The position numbers and the translations under genes are program-made. 7,143 nucleotides of DNA, taken from assembly GCA_009842375.1 (NCBI GenBank), contig VYFM01000484.1, positions 1 through 7,143 on the forward strand, given 5' to 3'. The notes beneath the pieces are model-generated. The model had not been told where the DNA came from and ran no database searches. It saw only the letters and a list, made by a program, of their open reading frames with translations. Source of the stretch: Candidatus Poribacteria bacterium. Lineage in GTDB: Bacteria; Poribacteria; WGA-4E; WGA-3G. Of the stretch, positions 1-5,414 are shown piece after piece; positions within the stretch are counted from its first letter, which is position 1, and the number at the start of each line of letters is the position of its first letter.

Positions 1-460
1 ATATACTTATTTGCTCATCAAGTGAATCTACTCTTACGACAGCCTCCTGAAACTTGTTAATCCTTTTTTCAATTTCATTCACAATCAATTGATCTGATCT
101 AGACCTTAGCCAATACCAAAAACTCCCTCCAACAAATAACACAAAAAAACCAATTATACCTACAAACCAAAGACTCCAAGTTCTCAACCATTCATCATTT
201 TCATCCTTTAATCCTCTTTTATATTTGTCAATTTCTGCATTAAGAAGTTTTTCTTCTGCCTCAGCAAGTTTTGCTTTTAACTCCATTTTCTCAACAGTTT
301 CCACTGTCTTGAGTTTACCTTCAAGTTCAGAGACACGCTTTTTGAGTTTTTCAACTTCCGTGTCCGTTTTGAGAACGTTCTGGTTTTGCTGAGCAATTGA
401 CGCGGATACTGTTAGTCCTAACAATGCTATCAATAGATAAAAGATGGTATTAAACTTCAT
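1..460 (-). CDS. Signal peptide, coiled-coil and single-TM protein, 3' end beyond window
   Basis: Partial gene. The frame is open from the ATG at 458-460 to the left edge, giving 153 residues without a stop. The start is well supported: AAGGAGG lies 7 bases upstream (467-473). Residues 1-23 form a signal peptide (MKFNTIFYLLIALLGLTVSA, likely cleavage SIA/QQ). Residues about 33-88 are Lys/Glu/Leu-rich and read as a coiled coil (EVEKLKKRVSELEGKL and following). Residues about 95-117 are a hydrophobic aromatic helix (WSLWFVGIIGFFVLFVGG), followed by the basic stretch WYWLRSRSDQ and another amphipathic region. The expected topology is an external coiled coil, one membrane helix and a cytoplasmic C-terminal part that lies outside the window. 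I do not recognise a named family, and the missing C-terminus probably carries the diagnostic domain. It is the third minus-strand gene after the basic peptide gene, 172 bases downstream of it. Confidence 0.8.
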   Translation of the reverse strand, partial: MKFNTIFYLLIALLGLTVSASIAQQNQNVLKTDTEVEKLKKRVSELEGKLKTVETVEKMELKAKLAEAEEKLLNAEIDKYKRGLKDENDEWLRTWSLWFVGIIGFFVLFVGGSFWYWLRSRSDQLIVNEIEKRINKFQEAVVRVDSLDEQISI

Positions 461-475
461 TTTCTACACCCTCCT

Positions 476-507
476 TACCAATGTCTTAGCAACACCAAAT
501 ATTGGTA
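476..507 (-). promoter_or_regulatory. Inverted repeat in the leader, abutting the RBS of the leftmost gene
   Basis: TACCAAT (476-482) and ATTGGTA (501-507) are perfect 7-bp inverted arms with an 18-base spacer. In the minus-strand mRNA the second arm runs directly into the Shine-Dalgarno AAGGAGG, so a folded leader could limit ribosome access. A shorter alternative hairpin, ACCAA/TTGGT at 494-506, shares one arm. No function is proven. Arms this short and AT-rich can occur by chance. Confidence 0.25.
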
Positions 508-582
508 AATCGGTTTGTTATGAATGACTAAGAACATTTGCTTCACGGATTATGAGAGATGAAACACTTTTGCCAAAATGAA

Positions 583-625
583 TACGTCGTAAACGCGCCT
601 ATACTAAGAACGCGTTTACGATGTA
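583..625 (-). terminator. Strong inverted repeat after the basic peptide gene, terminator or REP-like element
   Basis: TACGTCGTAAACGCG (583-597) pairs with CGCGTTTACGATGTA (611-625). This is a 15-bp stem with one G-U or A-C position and a 13-base loop. On the minus strand it begins 7 bases after the stop codon of the basic peptide gene (633) and is followed by TTCATTTTGG, which is only weakly T-rich. It could be a rho-independent-like terminator or mRNA 3' hairpin that separates this gene from the one starting at 460, or a dispersed palindromic repeat. The arm core CGCGTTTAC recurs once at 5119-5127. Confidence 0.5.
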
Positions 626-632
626 ATAATGT

Positions 633-812
633 CTACTTTTTAGGTGATTTCAATGGCTTGGAAGGTTGTGCAGGCTTAGGAGAAGTATGTTTAGACGAAG
701 AAGATGTTGGTTGTGGTCTTGCTGGTGGTTTGCGCGGAGGCCTTCTTGGACCGGCAGCTTTAGCTATTTTATTAAGCTGAGTTGTCGGAGAAGGGTTTTT
801 CTTATTTAACAT
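633..812 (-). CDS. Small proline/lysine-rich basic protein (59 aa)
   Basis: Unrecognised small protein. It starts MLNKKNPSPTTQLNKIAKAA, continues with the proline/arginine run GPRRPPRKPPARPQP, and ends in a Ser/Lys/Pro tail. By count it has 15 Lys/Arg and 14 Pro and no Asp or Glu, so it is strongly cationic and mostly unstructured apart from a possible short helix near TQLNKIAKAA. There is no signal peptide or membrane segment. The ATG at 810-812 is preferred because AAAGGAG (820-826) lies 7 bases upstream. The GTG at 815 would give a spacing of only 4. The gene follows the membrane-protein gene in the same direction after about 70 bases and is probably cotranscribed with it. A role as a membrane- or nucleic-acid-binding partner is speculation from charge. 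A 73-codon plus-strand frame across the same bases lacks a good RBS and was judged a shadow. Confidence 0.6.
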   Translation of the reverse strand: MLNKKNPSPTTQLNKIAKAAGPRRPPRKPPARPQPTSSSSKHTSPKPAQPSKPLKSPKK

Positions 813-837
813 CACATAACTCCTTTAAAATATGTAT

Positions 838-853
838 AATGACTTTTGTCATT
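838..853 (-). terminator. Short intercistronic hairpin between the membrane-protein and basic peptide genes
   Basis: AATGAC (838-843) and GTCATT (848-853) are perfect 6-bp arms with a TTTT loop on the plus strand (AAAA in the minus-strand RNA). It lies 31 bases downstream of the membrane-protein stop and is followed on the minus strand by ATACATATTTT, then the Shine-Dalgarno of the basic peptide gene. It may be a weak attenuator or an mRNA-stabilising hairpin. The stem is too weak to call a firm terminator. Confidence 0.25.
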
Positions 854-884
854 CTTTAAATTATCAATTTGAGTCAATCCATTT

Positions 885-1340
885 CTAATTGCACCCAATG
901 AATAAGGCTGTTAGAGAAACAGCAACAATATAAGTAATGACAGAGACGTAACTCAGAATACGAGTCATCTTTGATTGCCAGGGTATTTGCTGTCCAGCAT
1001 ATTCGTCACCCTCTAAATAGTACTTTTCATTTAACTCACGTTGCTTGGTTAATGCACATTGACCAAAAAGGTACGACGAAAGAGTAGAGATAATAGCAAG
1101 AACAAACATAAACCAAGAAACATGTAGGAACAAGATATATGCGGCATCTGCCAATTGGACTACATTTCTTATAAAAACCAACGACAAGCCTAAACCCGCA
1201 CTTGACAGCGAAAGAATCGCTTTGTCAAGATTCTCAACATTTGACAAATCGCGCTTAGAAAGTTCATCGTCCTGCTTAATGTACTGTTCATACAGTTTTT
1301 CTAAGTCTTCATCTGGAATTTGATTTTTTTCGTTCATCAT
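885..1340 (-). CDS. Predicted three-TM membrane protein (150-151 aa)
   Basis: No named family is recognised with certainty. The N-terminal 38 residues are charged and probably cytoplasmic (NEKNQIPDEDLEKLYEQY). A hydrophobic pair follows: residues about 39-60 (LDKAILSLSSAGLGLSLVFI) and 66-92 (AAYILFLHVSWFMFVLAIIS). Then comes a polar segment, about 97-127, with KQRELNEKYYLEGDEYAG, and a last helix at 128-149 (ILSYVSVITYIVAVSLTALF). The layout of a charged helix, a two-helix hairpin and a further helix resembles small membrane effectors of the SLATT-like kind in general shape only. The start is one of two adjacent ATGs (1335-1340). The RBS is weak (AGGT). An extended -10 promoter lies upstream at 1394-1423. 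The basic peptide gene follows. The position next to a DNA methyltransferase suggests, without proof, an accessory or defence role. Confidence 0.75.
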   Translation of the reverse strand: MMNEKNQIPDEDLEKLYEQYIKQDDELSKRDLSNVENLDKAILSLSSAGLGLSLVFIRNVVQLADAAYILFLHVSWFMFVLAIISTLSSYLFGQCALTKQRELNEKYYLEGDEYAGQQIPWQSKMTRILSYVSVITYIVAVSLTALFIGCN

Positions 1341-1393
1341 TTGCTACCTAAAGTTAGATTAAACAAAATCGTCTCGCTACTATCAACATATTT

Positions 1394-1423
1394 AGTATAA
1401 CACATTCTAACAATACACGTCAG
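1394..1423 (-). promoter_or_regulatory. Extended -10 promoter for the membrane-protein/basic-peptide unit
   Basis: Read on the minus strand: CTGACG (1418-1423, 4 of 6 to the -35 consensus), an 18-base spacer, then TGT-TATACT (-10 at 1394-1399 with an upstream TGn). The predicted transcription start is near 1387, giving a 5' leader of roughly 47 bases before the ATG at 1340. This would give the two small genes a promoter independent of the methyltransferase. The call is by eye. Confidence 0.45.
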
Positions 1424-1469
1424 CAATTTAATATCCAGTTAATCAATAATCAGATCCTCACAAAATGGT

Positions 1470-1494
1470 GATTATTTAGATTGAGTAAATAATC
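1470..1494 (-). terminator. AT-rich hairpin after the methyltransferase gene
   Basis: GATTATTTA (1470-1478) and TAAATAATC (1486-1494) form a perfect 9-bp stem with a 7-base loop. It starts 18 bases past the methyltransferase stop (1513) on the minus strand. A third copy of one arm, AATAATCA at 1445-1452, can pair with TGATTATT (1469-1476) instead, giving a competing hairpin. The T-run after the stem is short (ACCATTTTG), so it may act as a weak terminator or as an mRNA 3' hairpin. Confidence 0.4.
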
Positions 1495-1512
1495 TTGTTC
1501 TTTTAAATCCTC

Positions 1513-4440
1513 TTACTCCTCCAAATCATACACCCGCATAACCTCATTCCCGCGCGGATCAATCACCTTAACTGCAACACACCGATGTTTACCAGCAGGA
1601 AATAGTAAGGACACCGTTCCACTAAACGTCTCAAAACTCTCGGTGTCAATCACTCCTTTAAGATCGCGAGCAATTTTACTCCATGCATTTTTGTCAGGAA
1701 AGAAGGCTTGTGTGATGCAAAATGTTCGACCATCATAATCCGAATCAATGAACCATGCTGCGACCTTGTCCGCTCCTGCTGAACTTACGGTATTATCCAC
1801 CGGATTGTAGACATCTACACCCTCCATCGTGATGATGTATTCTCCGTTGTCTGTATTGTCAAGCTGGGTACGAGGTAAGCCGAATACGGTGAATAACTGC
1901 GTTGTAGAGGTCTCTTTGAGCAGGTCATCCATTACGACATCAGGATTGATATTTGCCATGTGGATTTGCACTCTCGGATTTGGATTGTTTTGGATGATAG
2001 TCTGTGCTGCACCGTCAAAACTGAATCCGGCAAAAACCAACTCATCATAACCGAGACGGGAGGCTATAGGGAGGCAATCCTCTACTTGCATCACGGTTAC
2101 AGGTCCGTGCTCTGGACCGAAGGCAACTGCAACTTGGCGATCCGAATCTCCATTTTCCCAAGTGCCTTCAGCGTGTAGGACATCTGCCTCAAGTGGTTCA
2201 AGTGTGGCGAATTTCTGTTTTTTGTCATCTGGAAACTTGACACCATCCTCACGCAACAAGCGGATCATCTTGTCAAGATATGCCTCCGCATTGACATCCT
2301 CGTGTCTGTCGGTGTTGGTATCGTCAAAAGTATCGTCCAAGTCATCGGGTTCTCCACCGATAGGGGATTCCATATCAAGATATTCTTCGGGAGGTTGTAC
2401 GGCTTCGACGGTGAAGGGACCGCTAACTCGGATGCGTTTTCTATCCACCTCTGGTTGGTCGACTAATTCTTCACCATCGGATGCGTCAGCGATGCACTGA
2501 TTCACCTCGTCCATCTTTGCTCTCCATGCGTTGCGATAATCGGTGAGTGCTACTTTTAATACTTCTGTCCAATCGGGGTCGGTATCAAATGGGACTTCCC
2601 ACTCCTGCCATGCGGTGTCTGGAAGTTGCCAACGCCTTCTGTCTGCGTCAGTGATAGATCTTTTACCTTCGCGCCTCTCCTTATCTGCAAGTTTCGCTTG
2701 GAGTGTTGTGCGGATGTCGTCAGTAATTCCTGCTAATGCGTTGTTTAGTATTTCTAACTTCGCTGTGAGGATAGGTTCGTGCTTTTCAAAGATAGGGTCA
2801 AGTGCAGTGTTCTGTGCAATGCTTCCAAGGGTAATATGTGGCACGTTTTTATTGACAAATCCACCTCCGACACCGTTTGCTTCGTCTTTGAATTTGTAAT
2901 ACTCAAAGGATGCAGTCAAGAGTCGTTGACGTGCTAATGCGATTGAAACACGACTGGTATCAATTGTAATCCACCGTCTACCCCACTTCTCTGCAACGTA
3001 AGCAGTTGTGCCACTACCACAAGTCGGATCAAGAACAAGGTCCCCAGGATCTGTAGTCATGTGAAGACAACGTTGGATAGGTCTTATATTGGTTTGAACA
3101 ACGTAGGATTTAGATAATTCAGGACCTGTATCTGTCCAGTTAGATGTTACCTCTTGCAAAGGAAAATCATCAAAATACCTTATTGCTCTGATGACTGTTT
3201 TTTCCTGACTAATTCTTCCAACCTTACCTAAGCGTTGAAATCCATCCAGCGAATAACGCCAACTACCAGCTGGAATTGTCCACTTTTTCCCTTCAAATTC
3301 ACGTGCTGTTTTATCCCCTTCACCCTTTGAATGGACTGGTGCAGTCTGGAATGTCCGTGAATTATGATCTATATTTCCGGGTTTCAAGCGTTCAAATTCA
3401 GTCATTGTCCGGTGTTCGCCGTTAATTTCTTCAAGTTTGTTAAAATTTTTTGTATCTATTTCTGATTCCATGAATAATCGTCTGAATTTTATCGTCTCCT
3501 TGTTTTTTGCGTACCAAATCAGATAATCGTTCACTCTAACTGGAGCACTTTTTTGGCTCATACCCGTGGTAGTTCTGTAGGTAATTAAACTAACATAATT
3601 TTCAACTCCAAAAACCTCATCCATAAGATTTCTTACTCTATGGACATTCTCATCGCTAATCTGCACAAAGATACTCCCACTATCTGTCAACAAGTCTTTT
3701 GCCACAATCAATCTGTCACGAAGATAGGCAAGGTAGGAGTGGATACCGAGTGTCCACGTGTCTCGGTATGCCTTAATCTGTTCTACTTCGCGCGTCAAAT
3801 CTTGGTCTCTATCCTTCACATCACGCTGAAAGACGGTGGGTTGGAAGTTGGAAGAAAACTTGATACCGTAGGGTGGATCAATGTAAATCATCTGTACCTT
3901 CCCCGCGAGGTCTTCTCTTTGTGCAAGAGAACTCATGACCATCAGGCTATCCCCAAGTATCAGTCGGTTTGTCCAATCGACATCGTGCTTGTAGAATTCA
4001 ACTGCTTTGTCATAGGTCTGCTGCGGGTCGGCAAACAGATTTCGTTGGACGTTCTCGCGTTCTGCAACCTTCAGGATGGCTTTTGCACTCACGCGCTCAT
4101 GCACATGTAATGCGACTGGATCCACAGTGAAGGATTTCGCTTCCTGTTTACCTGCCCATTCTAACCAAGGTTCGTGATGTTTGAGTGTCTTTGCAATTTT
4201 CTCAGTTTCTTCTGGTGTTAGCTTCTGGTGCTGCGCTTTCTGGAGGAGTTCGTGGATTTTGTCAACATCTCCGTGCGGATCGGATCGTAGTATCGGTGAT
4301 AAATGTGGATTATACGCATATTCCTGTTTAGGAGTTTCGGGCGTTCTCCCTTGTCCAGCCATACCCGCGGGAGGGTTATTCTTCCGTTTTGATGAGTCGT
4401 GTCGATAATCTTTGACCTCTTTATCAATGTTTCGTGCCAT
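1513..4440 (-). CDS. mod: Type III Mod-like DNA adenine-N6 methyltransferase (beta class)
   Basis: Predicted to transfer a methyl group from S-adenosylmethionine to adenine in a specific DNA site. The catalytic motif IV DPPYG is at residues 188-192 in MIYIDPPYGIKFSSNFQP. The SAM-binding motif I, DPTCGSGTT, is at 471-479. Motif IV before motif I, with a long recognition region between (about 280-440), is the beta-class order of type III Mod proteins. The N-terminus (KRKNNPPAGMAG, WLEWAGK, SFTVDPVALHVHERV) and the block RDTWTLGIHSYLAYLRDRL match a well-spread large methylase family usually found beside a DEAD/DEAH helicase or Res subunit. None is seen here. At 975 residues it exceeds classic Mod (about 650), with an extra C-terminal region from about 630. 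That region includes an acidic stretch (695-716) and a block with AVAFGPEHGPVTV and LVFAGFSFDG. The start is firm: AAGGAGG sits 6 bases upstream. The frame is intact, so the protein is probably active. Confidence 0.93.
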   Translation of the reverse strand: MARNIDKEVKDYRHDSSKRKNNPPAGMAGQGRTPETPKQEYAYNPHLSPILRSDPHGDVDKIHELLQKAQHQKLTPEETEKIAKTLKHHEPWLEWAGKQEAKSFTVDPVALHVHERVSAKAILKVAERENVQRNLFADPQQTYDKAVEFYKHDVDWTNRLILGDSLMVMSSLAQREDLAGKVQMIYIDPPYGIKFSSNFQPTVFQRDVKDRDQDLTREVEQIKAYRDTWTLGIHSYLAYLRDRLIVAKDLLTDSGSIFVQISDENVHRVRNLMDEVFGVENYVSLITYRTTTGMSQKSAPVRVNDYLIWYAKNKETIKFRRLFMESEIDTKNFNKLEEINGEHRTMTEFERLKPGNIDHNSRTFQTAPVHSKGEGDKTAREFEGKKWTIPAGSWRYSLDGFQRLGKVGRISQEKTVIRAIRYFDDFPLQEVTSNWTDTGPELSKSYVVQTNIRPIQRCLHMTTDPGDLVLDPTCGSGTTAYVAEKWGRRWITIDTSRVSIALARQRLLTASFEYYKFKDEANGVGGGFVNKNVPHITLGSIAQNTALDPIFEKHEPILTAKLEILNNALAGITDDIRTTLQAKLADKERREGKRSITDADRRRWQLPDTAWQEWEVPFDTDPDWTEVLKVALTDYRNAWRAKMDEVNQCIADASDGEELVDQPEVDRKRIRVSGPFTVEAVQPPEEYLDMESPIGGEPDDLDDTFDDTNTDRHEDVNAEAYLDKMIRLLREDGVKFPDDKKQKFATLEPLEADVLHAEGTWENGDSDRQVAVAFGPEHGPVTVMQVEDCLPIASRLGYDELVFAGFSFDGAAQTIIQNNPNPRVQIHMANINPDVVMDDLLKETSTTQLFTVFGLPRTQLDNTDNGEYIITMEGVDVYNPVDNTVSSAGADKVAAWFIDSDYDGRTFCITQAFFPDKNAWSKIARDLKGVIDTESFETFSGTVSLLFPAGKHRCVAVKVIDPRGNEVMRVYDLEE

Positions 4441-4471
4441 AAATAGCCTCCTTAATCGTCATATCTGTTCT

Positions 4472-4507
4472 ATTTTACCATACTTCACCTCATTTGTTTT
4501 AACAAAT
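4472..4507 (-). promoter_or_regulatory. Candidate methyltransferase promoter with palindromic operator
   Basis: On the minus strand an extended -10, TGG-TAAAAT (4472-4480), lies about 32 bases upstream of the start codon. No good -35 is visible. Instead a palindrome, ATTTGTT-TT-AACAAAT (4492-4507), covers the -35 zone. This is the usual place for a repressor or activator to control a methyltransferase gene. A second perfect -10 hexamer, TATAAT, lies at 4536-4541 (minus), also without a -35 partner. No regulator gene is visible in the window. Confidence 0.35.
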
Positions 4508-4567
4508 CGACATGCCAATTTATATGGGCACAAGTATTATAAATCACAAGTTTAGATAGGCTGGATG

Positions 4568-4581
4568 TACTCTGTAGAGTA
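4568..4581. promoter_or_regulatory. 14-bp dyad, operator-like
   Basis: TACTCT-GT-AGAGTA is a perfect dyad with a 2-base centre. It is too tight to fold as a hairpin, so if it works it is as a protein-binding site. It lies in the shared upstream region of the divergent methyltransferase and WD40 genes. Between 4508 and 4740 I otherwise see only AT-rich sequence and one 11-bp direct repeat (AATACAGCAAT at 4640-4650 and 4675-4685). Confidence 0.2.
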
Positions 4582-4740
4582 AAACAAATGCGCCAGAATC
4601 GACTTAGCGATATTTTTGTTAGTATTTTTTACCAAGTTCAATACAGCAATCGCATGCTTCAAGGACGGAAAGATAATACAGCAATTATGGCATCTGAGTT
4701 GTGCATAATATGCTGATTCAGACCCCGTTTCACTTTTCTA

Positions 4741-4769
4741 TTGCACATATTCTGTATTATTGCTACAAT
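4741..4769 (+). promoter_or_regulatory. Extended -10 promoter upstream of a structured region
   Basis: TTGCAC (4741-4746, 3 of 6 to consensus), a 17-base spacer, then TGC-TACAAT (-10 at 4764-4769, with the TGn extension at 4761-4763). The predicted start is near 4775, at or just past the ATG of a 40-codon ORF and about 80 bases ahead of a run of hairpins. It could drive a small RNA, a near-leaderless micro-ORF, or a long leader for the WD40 gene 640 bases on. Confidence 0.35.
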
Positions 4770-4771
4770 AT

Positions 4772-4894
4772 ATGTTGACGTTAGCAATTCACGGAGCTCG
4801 TGGATTACGTCAGGGCTTGCTTCCTAATTTTTTAGGTGCGCCGCAGGTGCTTGGAACACCAGCGACGCGTAGCACTGCCATAGTACAAGTATGA
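4772..4894 (+). CDS. 40-codon ORF of uncertain coding status
   Basis: Reads from ATG at 4772 to TGA at 4892-4894: it begins MLTLAIHGARGLRQGLLPNF and continues LGAPQVLGTPATRSTAIVQV. The composition is protein-like and the frame covers a region that is otherwise gene-free. There is no ribosome-binding site, and the predicted promoter start lies at or just past the start codon. The 3' third overlaps the hairpin at 4858-4904. It may be a micro-protein, a fragment of a dispersed repeat, or a chance frame inside a structured RNA. I know no family for it. Confidence 0.2.
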   Translation: MLTLAIHGARGLRQGLLPNFLGAPQVLGTPATRSTAIVQV

Positions 4895-4956
4895 CAGCGC
4901 TGGTTTCTATTATATCAGAAAGCACCGCTTTCGGGTAGTCTAAAGTGGAAACCAGC
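4858..4956 (+). ncRNA. Mutually exclusive hairpins, candidate switch or structured small RNA
   Basis: Arm A ACCAGCG (4858-4864) pairs with arm B CGCTGGT (4898-4904). The same fold adds CTGCCATA/TATGACAG (4875-4882 and 4890-4897, one mismatch), leaving a 10-base bulge (4865-4874). Arm B extended, GCTGGTTTC (4899-4907), also pairs perfectly over 9 bp with arm C GAAACCAGC (4948-4956). That second stem encloses a small hairpin, GAAAGC-ACC-GCTTTC (4918-4932). A-B and B-C cannot form together, which is the logic of an attenuator or switch. A-B is followed by TTCTATTATATC, only weakly terminator-like. No known riboswitch or tRNA/tmRNA signature is recognised. Confidence 0.35.
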
Positions 4957-4994
4957 TCCCTATAGGGCGAGTTGCCGAAAACTTCTTTCCTCGT

Positions 4995-5012
4995 GTTGAC
5001 ACACCTGTCAAC
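4995..5012. promoter_or_regulatory. Inverted repeat GTTGACA-CACC-TGTCAAC
   Basis: Perfect 7-bp arms with a 4-base loop. It can act as an RNA hairpin or a protein-binding dyad. The left arm contains a consensus -35 hexamer (TTGACA, 4996-5001), but the hexamer 17 bases on (TGTAGA) is a poor -10. The repeat therefore explains the TTGACA better than a promoter does. Confidence 0.3.
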
Positions 5013-5020
5013 CTTCCCTG

Positions 5021-5071
5021 TAGACTGTCACAATGTGTATAAACACCCCATGTGTTATTTGGTGCAGTCTA
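5021..5071. repeat. Nested inverted repeat with TAGACTG/CAGTCTA ends
   Basis: TAGACTG (5021-5027) and CAGTCTA (5065-5071) pair perfectly. After one bulged base the stem continues with CAC/GTG (5029-5031 and 5062-5064). Inside sits AACAC-CCCAT-GTGTT (5042-5056). The right arm is part of AGTCTAAAATGGGACACC (5066-5083), an imperfect direct copy of AGTCTAAAGTGGAAACC (4937-4953). The pattern could be an insertion-sequence end remnant or part of a structured RNA. No transposase gene is present. Confidence 0.3.
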
Positions 5072-5166
5072 AAATGGGACACCCATAAATATTATATATC
5101 ATACGAATAGCAACCTTACGCGTTTACATAACTCAACTGAAATTTGTGATTGACACAGACAAGATA

Positions 5167-5360
5167 ATGATCAGTAAGAGGAAACATACAGAAACAGAAA
5201 AATAACAGTTCATTTACTCAACGGGACAGTGATGCCACATCGTGGGATCTATGAGTCTGTGGAGTTAACAATCGACAAATTTATTGATACAGTCAAAGAT
5301 GCATCAGCGTCTGGCACACTCCAACACTGGATAGGATACGAGGAAACCTTGCGGAAGTAA
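5167..5360 (+). pseudogene. Decayed small protein gene, DUF1874/STIV-B116-like in style
   Basis: The frame open from 5178 to the TAA at 5358-5360 reads KITVHLLNGTVMPHRGIYES, then VELTIDKFIDTVKDASASGT and LQHWIGYEETLRK. The motif order (VHLLNG.V.P, a helix, then H.IGYEET) recalls small viral/bacterial proteins of the DUF1874 type, which continue for about 40-60 more residues. Here the stop comes early. The only in-frame standard starts are late (GTG 5229, ATG 5232). A better start, ATG at 5167 (MISKRKHTETEK), is out of frame by one base: adding one A to the A-run at 5198-5202 would join it to ITVHLLNG. This suggests a 5' frameshift plus loss of the 3' part. An intact 42-residue protein from 5232 is possible but has only a weak RBS. 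The family match is from memory and uncertain. Confidence 0.35.
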
Positions 5361-5414
5361 AGGATAGTATGAAAGTCAAAGTCAGCATAGCCGTAAAATA
5401 AAAAGGAGTTTCTT

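Noticed and set aside
559..780. Plus-strand 73-codon frame
   Set aside because: It is antisense to the basic peptide gene and has no ribosome-binding site. The Gly/Leu composition mirrors the Pro/Lys codons of the opposite strand.
1829..2899. Several plus-strand frames of 72-118 codons
   Set aside because: All are antisense shadows of the methyltransferase C-terminal half, rich in Ser/Cys as expected from reverse reading.
3640..4110. Plus-strand 156-codon frame
   Set aside because: It lies entirely antisense to the catalytic part of the methyltransferase, whose motifs are clear. No RBS or recognisable domain.
4740..5085. tRNA, tmRNA or a known riboswitch in the structured intergenic region
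   Set aside because: No T-loop GGTTCRA, anticodon-arm layout or recognised riboswitch core could be found. The stems fit none of the classes I know.
5150..5178. TTGACA at 5150-5155 as a promoter for the WD40 gene
   Set aside because: No acceptable -10 lies 16-18 bases downstream. The nearby GATAAT is only 7 bases away.
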